The notes: generated by a model not told the origin, from the letters alone. A stretch of DNA of 64,000 bases from Actinomycetes bacterium (GCA_021806045.1 JAJZDI010000016.1:17018-81017); one strand, 5' to 3'; positions 16,136 through 24,878 are shown, counted from the stretch's first letter. Translations and numbers: made by a program.

Positions 16136-17317
16136 TCAGAAGTTCTTGGGGAGGCCGAGGCCGCGCCTGGCGATGATGTTCTTCTGGATCTCGGAGGCGC
16201 CGCCGCCGATGGTGTCGATCACCGTGTAGCGGTAGGTCGACTCGGCCCGCCCGGCCATGGGTGCGTCTTCCGTGCGCACCCGGAGCTGGCTGCCCGGGCC
16301 GGCCAGGTCCATCGACGCGTCAGCAAGCCGGCGGGAGAACTCGGTGGTGTAGAGCTTGTACTCCGACGCCTGCGTGGTGGGGGGAGCGCCGCCCGTGGAC
16401 GAGTCGAAGACGAACTTGAGGCCGAGGACACGGGCCACCTCGGCCTGGGTGTGGAGCTGGGCGATCCGCTGGCGGACGACCGGGTCTGCGGCCAACGGCT
16501 GGCCGTCGCGCCGGGCGGTGCGCACGTACTCGGTGAGGAGCTCGAGGCGCTGGGCCACCGGCGAGTAGGTGAACAGGGTGAAGCGCTCGAGGTCGAGCGC
16601 TTCGGAGATGTACTGGAAGCCCTTGTTGATCTCGCCCACCACGTAGTCGTCGGGGACCCACACGTCGTCCAGGTAGACCTCGTTGGTCCGCTCGTCGCCC
16701 ATCGTCCAGATGGGCTTGACCGTGATCCCGGGGTGGTCCATCGGCACGAGGAACAGGGAGATGCCGAAGTGCTTGGGCGCTTCGGGATCGGTCCGGGCGC
16801 CGACCCAGTACCAGTCGGCGAAGTGGGCCGACGTGGTCCACGTCTTCTGACCGTTCAGCATCCACCCGTCGCCGTCACGAACCGCCTTCAGTTGCATGGA
16901 GGCTGCGTCGGACCCGGCGTTGGGCTCGGAGTAGCCCACCGCGAACTCCACCTCGTTGCGGAGGATCTTGGGGAGGAACTCGGCCTTCAACTTCTCGCTG
17001 CCGTGGGCGATGATCGTCTTGCCGATGATGCCCACGCCCTTGCCGATCTGGGGGCCGCCCCGGGCGGCCAGCGCCTCGTTCAGGAGGTACTCGTAGAGGC
17101 CCTCCCCCTCGCTCCCCCCGTGCTCCTTGGGCCAGGTGATGCCCAGCCAGCCACGGGCGCCCACCTCGGCCATGAACTCCCGGCGCTTGGGGGTGTCGAC
17201 GATCTGGGCCATGTTCTCCCGGGTCAGGTCGAAGATCTCGGGGTCGTCGTGCTCGTCCAGGAACCGTTCCACCTCGGCCACGAAGTCGAGCTGTTCGGGG
17301 GTGAACTCGAAGTCCAT
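16136..17317 (-). CDS. Acyl-CoA dehydrogenase
   Basis: The 393-residue protein has MDFEFTPEQLDFVAEVERFL, WPKEHGGSEGEG, GYSEPNAGSDAASMQLKAV, NGQKTWTTSAHFADWYWVGA and C-terminal GGGASEIQKNIIARRGLGLP. A Glu in ALDLERFTL sits where FadE26-type enzymes place their catalytic base. First gene of the minus-strand cluster. TATAGT (17407-17402) lies upstream, and the CTGAC-N5-GTCAG operator 17376-17390 sits around the predicted transcription start, so expression is probably repressed until a CoA ester ligand is present. Confidence 0.92.
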   Translation of the reverse strand: MDFEFTPEQLDFVAEVERFLDEHDDPEIFDLTRENMAQIVDTPKRREFMAEVGARGWLGITWPKEHGGSEGEGLYEYLLNEALAARGGPQIGKGVGIIGKTIIAHGSEKLKAEFLPKILRNEVEFAVGYSEPNAGSDAASMQLKAVRDGDGWMLNGQKTWTTSAHFADWYWVGARTDPEAPKHFGISLFLVPMDHPGITVKPIWTMGDERTNEVYLDDVWVPDDYVVGEINKGFQYISEALDLERFTLFTYSPVAQRLELLTEYVRTARRDGQPLAADPVVRQRIAQLHTQAEVARVLGLKFVFDSSTGGAPPTTQASEYKLYTTEFSRRLADASMDLAGPGSQLRVRTEDAPMAGRAESTYRYTVIDTIGGGASEIQKNIIARRGLGLPKNF

Positions 17318-17372
17318 CGGTGGGCCTCCCTGCGCCAGCCGTGGCCGGTCTCGCCGAGCGTGTCGCGGTCAA

Positions 17373-17392
17373 TTCCTGACAGTCCGTCAGAT
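17373..17392. promoter_or_regulatory. Operator copy 1, TTCCTGACAGTCCGTCAGAT
   Basis: It contains CTGAC-AGTCC-GTCAG (17376-17390). The same 20 bases recur at 17734-17753. It lies just downstream of TATAGT (17407-17402, minus strand), at the likely start point of the acyl-CoA dehydrogenase operon. Confidence 0.75.
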
Positions 17393-17733
17393 CGTGTGGC
17401 CACTATAGGGCACGGCGCCGCCACCGGGCACCGCCACCGGGCGCACCGCCACTACATCCCCATCCACCAGGACCGCCGCCGGGACCCGTCCGATCGTCCC
17501 CTGCCTGACGTTCCGCCTCCCGGTGACTCGTTCGGGTCCCCACCGCCCCGGAACCGACGGTGCGTCAGCAGGTTGGGCCGGTTCCAGCCTGCGCTCGCCG
17601 GACCAGGCTGCCGCCAACGGCTCGGGCCGGACCGTTCCCGGCCATCGAGGCCACCGCGTCCCACACCCGCCCCCGGGCCTTCTCCGCCGACCGCCGTGCC
17701 GCCGTGCCGGCGGCCACCCGCCGCCGGGGTTCT
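17393..17733. other. Gene-free core of the divergent acyl-CoA regulatory region
   Basis: About 340 bp separate the two operator copies. It is GC-rich, with no frame showing family resemblance. It probably serves as spacer and promoter DNA for both directions. Confidence 0.5.
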
Positions 17734-17753
17734 TTCCTGACAGTCCGTCAGAT
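17734..17753. promoter_or_regulatory. Operator copy 2, TTCCTGACAGTCCGTCAGAT
   Basis: Identical to copy 1 over 20 bases and in the same orientation. It is followed immediately by TAAGGT (17753-17758), a plausible -10 for the HMGCS/DUF35 gene, so the palindrome would occupy the -35/-10 spacer. Confidence 0.75.
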
Positions 17754-17905
17754 AAGGTGTGCCCCGTACGATGACCGCTGGAACGGAGCGGCCGCCTGCC
17801 GTGTGCCCACCCGTCCCCGTCGTCGGGGTGAGGGGCACCCGGCGAGGGTCACCGTCTGCATACCGGCGGACCGAACCCCACGGATCGAAGGGACCGTCTG
17901 AGAGC

Positions 17906-19327
17906 ATGCGAGGGATCGTCAGCATCGCCGGCTACGTGCCTCGTCACCGGTTGGAGCGCGCCGAGGTGGCCGCCTTCCTCGGGTCCGGCGGCGGTTCCGG
18001 CACCCGTGCGGTGGCCGCCCACGACGAGGACACCACCACCATGGGGGTCGAGTCGGCCCGCCTGGCCCTGCGATCGGTCCCCGGCGTGCGGCCGTCGACG
18101 CTGTGGTTCGCCACCGCCACCCCCGCCTACCTGGACAAGACCAACGCGGCGACGGTCCACGCCGCCCTCGGGCTGCCCGCCACCACCGGCGCCTACGACT
18201 TCGGCGGCGCCCTCCGGTCGGCCACCGGCGCCCTGGCAGCCGCCCTCGACGGCGGCGGGACGGTGGCGGTGGTGGCAGCCGACGTGCGCGACGGGCTCCC
18301 GTCGTCTGCCGACGAGGCGGGCGGGGGGGACGGAGCCGCCACCGTGGTGGTGGGAGACGGCAGCGACGGCGCTCCCGTGGTGGCCGCGCTGATCGGCCGG
18401 GCGTCGGTGACCGACGAGTTCGTCGACCGCTGGCGGACGCCGGGCGACCGGCGGTCGCGCACGTGGGAGGAGCGGTTCGGCGAGACCCGCTACGTGCCCC
18501 TCGGGGCCGAGGCGTTCACCACCGCCCTGGGCTCGGCCGGCCTCGAGGCGGGCGACGTCACCCGGGTGGCGGTGACGGGGATGCACGCACGCGCCGCACG
18601 CGCCCTCGGCCGCCGGCTCGGGGTGGGCGAGGCGGCGATGGCGGACGACCTTGCCCGGACGGTCGGCCAGGCGGGCACTGCCCACCCCCTCCTCGTGCTG
18701 GCCGCCCAGGTGGAGGAGGCGCAGCCGGGTGACGTGATCGCCGTCGTCCATCTGGCCGACGGAGCCGACGCCTTCGTCTTCCGGGTCACCGATGCCCGGA
18801 CCGGATGGCGGCCCGACCGGCCCGTCGCCGACCAGGTCGCCGCTGGTGCTCCCCTCCCTTACGGCCGCTTCCTCGCCTGGCGGGGGATGCTGACGCCGGA
18901 GCCGCCCCGGCGCCCGGAGCCCGCCCGGGTGTCGGCCAGCGCGGCGTGGCGCTCCGAGGCGTGGAAGTTCCGCTTCGTCGGCTCCGAGGACCGCGCCAGC
19001 GGCGCCATCCACCTGCCGCCGGCCCGGGTGTCGATGGAGGGGGGCGCCGTCGACGACATGGTCCCCGTCGAGCGATCCGACACCCTGGCCACCGTGGCCA
19101 CCTACACGGTCGACCGGCTGGCCTACTCGCCCAGCCCCCCCATCGTCTTCGCCGTCCTCGACTTCGACGGCGGAGGCCGGTTCCCGGTGGAGCTGACCGA
19201 CGTGGACGCCGACGCGGTGCGGATCGGCGACCGGGTGGAGATGACGTTCCGGCGGCTGTTCACCGCCGACGGGATCCACGACTACTTCTGGAAGGCGACG
19301 CCCGTGCGAGCGCGGGCGGCCGGCTGA
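17906..19327 (+). CDS. HMG-CoA-synthase-like / DUF35 OB-fold fusion protein
   Basis: The 473-residue protein starts MRGIVSIAGYVPRHRLERAE and has a thiolase-fold region of the 3-hydroxy-3-methylglutaryl-CoA synthase type (about 1-330; LRSVPGVRPSTLWFATATPAYL). A C-terminal DUF35 OB fold follows (about 385-470; GRFPVELTDVDADAVRIGDRVEMTF). In many fusions the OB fold has a Cys4 zinc ribbon; here that stretch (WKFRFVGSEDRASGAIHLPP) has no Cys. ATG 17906 preferred over upstream starts. Likely partners the thiolase 44 nt downstream, as DUF35 proteins do in steroid side-chain cleavage; inference. Confidence 0.82.
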   Translation: MRGIVSIAGYVPRHRLERAEVAAFLGSGGGSGTRAVAAHDEDTTTMGVESARLALRSVPGVRPSTLWFATATPAYLDKTNAATVHAALGLPATTGAYDFGGALRSATGALAAALDGGGTVAVVAADVRDGLPSSADEAGGGDGAATVVVGDGSDGAPVVAALIGRASVTDEFVDRWRTPGDRRSRTWEERFGETRYVPLGAEAFTTALGSAGLEAGDVTRVAVTGMHARAARALGRRLGVGEAAMADDLARTVGQAGTAHPLLVLAAQVEEAQPGDVIAVVHLADGADAFVFRVTDARTGWRPDRPVADQVAAGAPLPYGRFLAWRGMLTPEPPRRPEPARVSASAAWRSEAWKFRFVGSEDRASGAIHLPPARVSMEGGAVDDMVPVERSDTLATVATYTVDRLAYSPSPPIVFAVLDFDGGGRFPVELTDVDADAVRIGDRVEMTFRRLFTADGIHDYFWKATPVRARAAG

Positions 19328-19371
19328 GCTGAACCCCGGCCACGGGACGAGGGATCGAGGAGAACGCACTG

Positions 19372-20562
19372 ATGGCATCGCACGGGATCAAGGACAAGGT
19401 GGCGATCGTCGGCATGGGGTGCACCCGGTTCGCCGAGCACTGGGACAAGGGGCTCGACGACCTGATCGTCGACGCCGCCACCGAGACCTTCGCGTCGGCC
19501 GGCGTCACCAAGGACGACGTCGACGCCTACTGGTTCGGCACCGCCCAGTCGGGCATGAGCGGGATCACCCTGGCCCGCCCCCTCCAGCTCCAGGGCAAGC
19601 CGGTGACCCGGGTGGAGAACTACTGCACCACCGGGTCCGAGGCGCTGCGGGCCGCCGCCTACGCGGTGGCGTCGGGTGCCTACGACGTGGCCATGGCCGT
19701 CGGCGCCGAGAAGGTGAAGGACTCCGGTTACCAGGGGCTGAACGCCTTCCCCATCCCCAACGACGGCACGGCGCGCACCCTCACCGCGGCGGCGATGTTC
19801 TCGATGGTGGCCCCCGCGTACGCGGCCAAGTACGGCATCGACGAGGACGAGTTGGCCCAGGTGCTGGCCCGGATCTCGTGGAAGAACCACCAGAACGGAT
19901 CGAAGAACCCGAGGGCGCAGTTCACCAAGCCCGTCAGCATGGAGACCATCTGCGCCTCACCCCGGGTGGCGGGGAAGCTCGGGGTGTTCGACTGTGCGGG
20001 CGTGGCCGACGGCGCCGCCGCCGCCATCGTGGTGCGGGCCGAGGACGCCCACCGCTACACGGACCGCCCCCTCTACATCAAGGCGCTGTCGTTCGCCGCG
20101 GGGAGCGGTTCGGGCCTCATCGACCCGGGCTACGACTACACGCACTTCCCCGAGTGCGCAACAGCCGCGGCCGACGCCTATGCCCAGGCCGGCGTGACCG
20201 ACCCGCTCCACGAACTGGCGATGGCCGAGGTGCACGACTGCTTCACCCCGACCGAGCTGGTGCTCATGGAGGACCTCGGGTTCGCCGAACGGGGGACCGC
20301 CTACAAGGAGGTGGCCGCCGGCACGTTCGACCTCGACGGCACCCTGCCCGTCAACCCCGACGGTGGCCTGAAGAGCTTCGGCCACCCGGTTGGCGCGTCG
20401 GGACTGCGCATGCTGTTCGAGGCGTGGCTGCAGCTCCGGGGCGAGGCCACGCCCGAGCGTCAGATCAGCTCGACGTCGAGGCTGGCCCTCACCCACAACC
20501 TCGGCGGCTACCCGGGCGAGATGGTCTCGTTCGTGTCGATCGTGGGTACCGAGCTCGGCTGA
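19372..20562 (+). CDS. Thiolase family protein (SCP-x / acetyl-CoA acetyltransferase-like)
   Basis: The 396-residue protein has VAIVGMGCTRFAEHWDKGLDDL and nucleophile region RVENYCTTGSEALRAAAYAV. C-terminal thiolase motifs follow: EVHDCFTPTELVLMEDLG, NPDGGLKSFGHPVGASGLRM and LTHNLGGYPGE. This is the SCP-x-type branch that usually needs an OB-fold partner, here supplied by the preceding gene. Predicted to cleave 3-oxoacyl-CoA or perform retro-aldol cleavage. AGGAG upstream of the ATG. Confidence 0.9.
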   Translation: MASHGIKDKVAIVGMGCTRFAEHWDKGLDDLIVDAATETFASAGVTKDDVDAYWFGTAQSGMSGITLARPLQLQGKPVTRVENYCTTGSEALRAAAYAVASGAYDVAMAVGAEKVKDSGYQGLNAFPIPNDGTARTLTAAAMFSMVAPAYAAKYGIDEDELAQVLARISWKNHQNGSKNPRAQFTKPVSMETICASPRVAGKLGVFDCAGVADGAAAAIVVRAEDAHRYTDRPLYIKALSFAAGSGSGLIDPGYDYTHFPECATAAADAYAQAGVTDPLHELAMAEVHDCFTPTELVLMEDLGFAERGTAYKEVAAGTFDLDGTLPVNPDGGLKSFGHPVGASGLRMLFEAWLQLRGEATPERQISSTSRLALTHNLGGYPGEMVSFVSIVGTELG

Positions 20563-20622
20563 CCCACCGGGGGCCGGTCCCCGCCCCGCCCCGCCGGGCG
20601 TCGGGAGTCGGGAACGGCGCGA

Positions 20623-22893
20623 TCAGCCGAAGCCGATGCCGCCCTCGAGCGGGACCACGGTCATGGTGGGCAGGTCCGCTTCAGGGAACGTGATCGTGTC
20701 GACCACAAACCGGCCGTAGTCACGTTCCGGTCCGAGTGCCTCCTCCAGCGCGTCCTGGATGGCACCGTCGTGGAGCAGCGCGTCGCACACCGCGCATCCG
20801 TTCGCCCACACGCCCTGGGTGCTGCCGGCCGCGGCGTCCTCGGGCGACATGCGGTAGGTGATGGCCCCGGCACCCACCAACCGGTACCAGTCGGGCGAGA
20901 GGACGGCGGAGAGGCGCATGGCCACGAAGTGCAGCGGGATGTAGCGCCAGCGGGGCTCGTCCTCCTGGCGGCGCCGGCGCCGGCGCCCCTCGTCGGACCG
21001 CTCGATCCCGATCCCACAGATGACGGTGGTCTCCTCGCCGCAGCGGTAGCAGCGCTTCCGCATGCCGATCACCGCCACCGGTACACGCGGGCCGGGCGAG
21101 GCCTCGGGCCGGGCCACCGGCTGGGCGGTGGGCGGATAGTCCAGGTGACGTGCGGTGTGCGCCAGCGAGTCGTCCCAGTCCTCGTCGTCCGGCGTGATCC
21201 CCTGGCCGAACGGGTTGAACTCCTCGGACGTGACCCGCTGCACGTCGCCCTCGATGGGCGGCACCGGCGGTGGAGGTGCAGTGGCAGCCTCGTCCACCGG
21301 AGGCGGGGTCGGTGCGGCCGGCGCGATCGGCGTGGCCGAGTACGCCGGCTCGGGCATGGGGGCCGCCGGTGGTGGTGGCGGCGGGGCTGCCGCCGGCTCG
21401 GTCTGGGCGGCCGGCTCGGGCTGGGCCGGCATGAGTGGCGGCTCGTCCAGGGGCGGCGCCGGGGGCGGAGGTGGCACTGCTGCTGGCTCGGCAGCGGCCG
21501 GTGTCGCCGGGGGGGGCGGCCCTGGGTCGGACACCGGAACCTCCGCCTGCGATGTGGCCGGCTCGGGTGGCACCGGGGGCGGGGGAACGGCGCCCAGCTG
21601 GGCTGCCTGTGGCTCCGGGGCAACCTCGACGGGCGGGGGGAGCGGCTCGGATGCCGGCTCCGGGCTGGCTGCGACCACCGGCTCGGTCTCCGTCACCGGT
21701 GCCGCCTCGGGGATCACGGCCTGGGCTGCCTCGGGTGCCACCTCGGGGGTCGGCGCAGGTGACTCGCTGCCGGCCACCCCGACCTCGTCCACCACCGGCA
21801 CGAGTGGCGGCTCCGGCTCGAGGTCGAGCTCCGGTTCAGCGAACAGGTCCTCGTCGGCCATGCCGAGGATGGCGAGCTCGTTGAGCGACCGGGGCATGTC
21901 GTCCAGGTCGTCGTCGAGGTCATCGAAGTCGAAGCCCATTGCTGCCTCGTCGCCGGCTGGCGTGAGGTCAGGGGCATCCGGCGCCGCAATTGCCTCAGGC
22001 TCGGCAATCACAGCCACTGCCTCCGGCGGAGCGACCACGGCCTCCGGCGGGGCGGCTGCGGGAGCAGCCGTCGCGTCATGGACGGGCACGTCAGGCGCAA
22101 CCGGCGGGGCGACGTTCGCGGGCGCCGCTTCTACCGGCGCGGGCGGAACCTCGACGACTTGCGACGGTGCGACTGCAGGCGGGGGTGCGACCGGCGCAGC
22201 GCTCGCGGGCGGGGAGATGGGTGCGGGCGCCGGGGCTGCGGGCGCCGGGGCGGTAGGCGCCGCAGCGGCGGGCGCCGGGGCGGACACAGGGGCCGGTGGC
22301 GCGACAGGGGTGGAAGCCGCTGCCGGCGGGGAGATGGGGGTGGGCGCCGCAGTGCCGGGTGCCGGGGGGGCGGGCGCCGTGGGGGACACAGGTGCAGGAG
22401 TCGGCGTGGCAACAACGGGAGCGGGATCGACGACCGGCGCCAGGCCTTGGGATGCCGGCGCCTGGGCGAGTGGGGACGACGGATCGGTGAAGCGCTCGCG
22501 GTCCTCGCCACCCACGACCGGCGGCTTGCCCGGGACGAAGGTGGGCAGGTCGGCGAACGCCTCCTCCGGGAAGCGCCACCTCCCACCGTGGGGCTCAGCC
22601 GTCTCCGTCCCCAACTTCATGGTCGTCTCGGGTGGTGGGCCGGTCACCAGATCGACCGGCTCGGGCGGTGGCGTCGTCCGGTTCGGCTCCTCTGGTGCGG
22701 CGTCCGCACCGCTGTCCGCCACCGACGGTGCCGGAGCGGGCGGCGTGGCGACCACCCAACGGCTGAACCGATCGAGGGACTCCCCGGCAGGGACGCACCA
22801 GGCCCCAGAGGCGTCGTCCCAGATCCCCCCCAACGCTTTGACCAGGGGGTACTCCGCTTCGGGTACAGCCAGGAACGTCAGGTCAGTCGGCAT
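20623..22893 (-). CDS. DUF5710 protein with long Pro/Ala-rich linker and Cys-containing C-terminal domain
   Basis: The 756-residue protein has three parts. The N-terminal 50 residues fit DUF5710 (AEYPLVKALGGIWDDASGAWCVP). Roughly residues 55-570 are Pro/Ala/Val/Glu-rich low complexity with acidic islands (DFDDLDDDLDDMPRS). The C-terminal 180 residues hold RKRCYRCGEETTVICG and, later, VWANGCAVCDALL, two Cys pairs that could bind zinc, separated by an Arg-rich stretch. Cytosolic: no signal peptide or membrane helix. Possibly a scaffold or nucleic-acid-associated protein; function unknown. Confidence 0.75.
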   Translation of the reverse strand: MPTDLTFLAVPEAEYPLVKALGGIWDDASGAWCVPAGESLDRFSRWVVATPPAPAPSVADSGADAAPEEPNRTTPPPEPVDLVTGPPPETTMKLGTETAEPHGGRWRFPEEAFADLPTFVPGKPPVVGGEDRERFTDPSSPLAQAPASQGLAPVVDPAPVVATPTPAPVSPTAPAPPAPGTAAPTPISPPAAASTPVAPPAPVSAPAPAAAAPTAPAPAAPAPAPISPPASAAPVAPPPAVAPSQVVEVPPAPVEAAPANVAPPVAPDVPVHDATAAPAAAPPEAVVAPPEAVAVIAEPEAIAAPDAPDLTPAGDEAAMGFDFDDLDDDLDDMPRSLNELAILGMADEDLFAEPELDLEPEPPLVPVVDEVGVAGSESPAPTPEVAPEAAQAVIPEAAPVTETEPVVAASPEPASEPLPPPVEVAPEPQAAQLGAVPPPPVPPEPATSQAEVPVSDPGPPPPATPAAAEPAAVPPPPPAPPLDEPPLMPAQPEPAAQTEPAAAPPPPPPAAPMPEPAYSATPIAPAAPTPPPVDEAATAPPPPVPPIEGDVQRVTSEEFNPFGQGITPDDEDWDDSLAHTARHLDYPPTAQPVARPEASPGPRVPVAVIGMRKRCYRCGEETTVICGIGIERSDEGRRRRRRQEDEPRWRYIPLHFVAMRLSAVLSPDWYRLVGAGAITYRMSPEDAAAGSTQGVWANGCAVCDALLHDGAIQDALEEALGPERDYGRFVVDTITFPEADLPTMTVVPLEGGIGFG

Positions 22894-23048
22894 GGTCAGT
22901 CATCACCCCGGTCAAGGCTACGCCTGGCACCCGATCGTGACAAGCACAGCGAGTGGTAGCTCGGTCACGCAGACTGCGCAACGCCCGTTCGACCGGCTGG
23001 CGCCGGGCGAGGGACGGCCTGGTGTGCGACGCGGTCATCGGTCGCCGG

Positions 23049-23735
23049 TCACCCTGCGTCCCCGAGGCGCCTGGCCAGTCCGTCGATCGACGCCTGGAGG
23101 CGTTGCTGGAGCACCGTGGTGGTCACGTCCGAGCGGCTGCGCTCGAGCACGGCCCGCAGGGCGTCGGTCGCTCGCCGCAACCCGCCGGTGACGGCATCGG
23201 GGAAGTCGATGGTCACGAGCACGTCGTAGCAGTCGCCCATGGCTTCCACCAGGGCGACTGCCTCATCGGTCCTCCCCACGCGCAACTGGTCGAGAAGGTG
23301 GCGCCGGAGCTCGGATGCGGCTTCGGCCATACCGTTCAGCCATGCTGCCACCGACACATCCAGGTCATCAGGGCCGGGAACGGCGCCGCCGGCGACCAGT
23401 GACGCCGTCAGGTGCGCCTCCGCGTACTCCTTCTCGGCGTCGTGCAAGAAGCCGGCCGCGGCCAGCCGGGGGAACGGCGCCATCGCCGCCTGCGCCGCTC
23501 GCAGCGCCTTTCCGGCCTCGTCCCGGAGCCGGGACGCACCGGCAGGGTCGTGGCGGTGCACGGCACGGATGGCCGAGCCGCACGTACGGATGACCTCACG
23601 GCACGCCCGCAGGGCCGCCTCTCGTCCCTCGTGCGCGGCGGCCAGATGACCGCGGGCCGACGCCCCGAGCTCGTCAAGCTGCTGAGCCAACACCGACGGG
23701 GCCGGCGCGTGCTGGACGTCTCCCCCGTCGGCCAT
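23049..23735 (-). CDS. Translin family protein
   Basis: The 228-residue all-alpha protein matches the translin pattern: ALRACREVIRTCGSAIRAVHR, AAAGFLHDAEKEYAEAHL, AAWLNGMAEAASELRRHLLDQLR and DAVTGGLRRATDALRAVLERSR. Eukaryotic translin/TRAX bind RNA or ssDNA and TRAX supplies nuclease activity; acidic residues in HDAEKEYAEA and SELRR correspond to that site's region. ATG 23735 avoids overlap with the SepX-like gene (14-nt gap). Bacterial members are often mislabelled. Function in bacteria unknown. Confidence 0.75.
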   Translation of the reverse strand: MADGGDVQHAPAPSVLAQQLDELGASARGHLAAAHEGREAALRACREVIRTCGSAIRAVHRHDPAGASRLRDEAGKALRAAQAAMAPFPRLAAAGFLHDAEKEYAEAHLTASLVAGGAVPGPDDLDVSVAAWLNGMAEAASELRRHLLDQLRVGRTDEAVALVEAMGDCYDVLVTIDFPDAVTGGLRRATDALRAVLERSRSDVTTTVLQQRLQASIDGLARRLGDAG

Positions 23736-23749
23736 CGGTCCGGCGCCGC

Positions 23750-24589
23750 TCAGCGAGCGGCCCGGGCCGGGTGGGAGAGGCGCGACGCCCACAGCTCGCC
23801 GACGTCGACGCCGTCATAGCCCACGGCGATCTCGTCGTCGCCGGACTCGTCCCACTCGCTGCAGTCGGTGGCGACACGCCTGGTACGGGCACGCTCGTCG
23901 TTGTACCCGTACCCGGCGACCTGCGGCCCGTACCGGTCGGCACCGTGCTCCAGGTAGCGGAGCTTGCGCTCCCGCTCGTCCGCCCGGGCATGCAGGTTGA
24001 CCAGCATCCAGACGTAGGCGACGGCCGACAGCCCGGCGACCAGTGCCAGGATCCACGCACCGCCGAGGCCCAGGGCGCCGGCGATCATCGAAAGGACCGT
24101 CACGACCAGGAGGATGGCCAGCGTGTCGCGCCGGCGCTGGCGGACAAGCCGGCGCACCTCGTGCTCACGCCTCGGCTGCTGCCGGTGCTCGGCCGGCACT
24201 GGCCGGGCGTCCTCCAGGCCGTGGCCGGGCAGGCCGTGACCCTCCAGGACGTGGTCGGGCCCGGCGACACGGTCGTCCTCCCTACCCGCCGGCCGGTTGC
24301 CCGGGTCCTTGCCGAGGAAGGCCAGCGCCGGCGCCGGCAACGGCTCACCGTTCACCAACTGGAGCACGGGCTTCGCCCGCAGCGCCGGAGCGGAGGGCGC
24401 GGAGTTGGCACTGCCCCGCAGCCGGTAGGCGGGGGGGACGAGCGGCGGGGACGCGTGCTCGAGGATACGGAGCTCGCGGTGGAAGGTCCCGACCGACTCG
24501 ACCTCGGTCTCGCGCCGGTCCCGCACCCGTCGCAGCACGCTGGGCCCCAGGACCACCAGCCAGACGACCACGAGGAACAGCAGAACCAC
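23750..24589 (-). CDS. Membrane protein resembling divisome protein SepX/GlpR
   Basis: The 279-residue protein has an N-terminal helix (VVLLFLVVVWLVVLGPSVLRRV), a long cytoplasmic middle, and a pair of C-terminal helices (TLAILLVVTVLSMIAGALGL, then AWILALVAGLSAVAYVWMLV) bounded by RRRRD and RADERERK. This layout is that of SepX/GlpR, an FtsZ-interacting actinobacterial division protein. GTG 24589 has GAGGAG 9 nt upstream; TTG 24598 is an alternative. TAGGGT (24632-24627) may be its -10. Similarity is by architecture, so moderately sure. Confidence 0.55.
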   Translation of the reverse strand: MVLLFLVVVWLVVLGPSVLRRVRDRRETEVESVGTFHRELRILEHASPPLVPPAYRLRGSANSAPSAPALRAKPVLQLVNGEPLPAPALAFLGKDPGNRPAGREDDRVAGPDHVLEGHGLPGHGLEDARPVPAEHRQQPRREHEVRRLVRQRRRDTLAILLVVTVLSMIAGALGLGGAWILALVAGLSAVAYVWMLVNLHARADERERKLRYLEHGADRYGPQVAGYGYNDERARTRRVATDCSEWDESGDDEIAVGYDGVDVGELWASRLSHPARAAR

Positions 24590-24598
24590 CGGCGTCAA

Positions 24599-24878
24599 CT
24601 CCTCGACCTACCTTCCTTGCCGGAGAACCCTAACGACGGGAAATTCGGACATGGTGGATGGTCGGGGAACGAAGCGCCGACACCGATCGCGGGTACGACC
24701 GCAACGACGCTCCCCTGCTCGTGTGCACGACGTTGTACACGCCCCGGCCAGCCCGATCAACTGGCGGGCGTCGCCCCAGGCAGCAGTGCCGCCCACGGGC
24801 CGGAACTGCACGGGCCGGAGCCGTTCAGCGCCGGGTGGACGGGGTCCGGCCCGTGCGCGGCCCGGCCGGCGGGGCCCG
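24599..24878. other. Gene-free interval with an imperfect palindrome
   Basis: It separates the ABC ATPase stop from the SepX-like start. It contains GTGTGCA-N6-TGTACAC (24721-24740, one mismatch), about 130 bp upstream of the SepX-like start, and TAGGGT as a possible promoter. No gene seen. Confidence 0.45.

Noticed and set aside
15101..17740. Long plus-strand open frame (879 codons) opposite the acyl-CoA genes
   Set aside because: It is the complement of the CoA-transferase and dehydrogenase genes; no domain, His/Gly/Arg-rich product.
21155..23191. 678-codon Ser/Gly/Ala-rich plus frame opposite the DUF5710 gene
   Set aside because: It mirrors the Pro/Ala repeats of the opposite strand and has no signal peptide or domain at its start.
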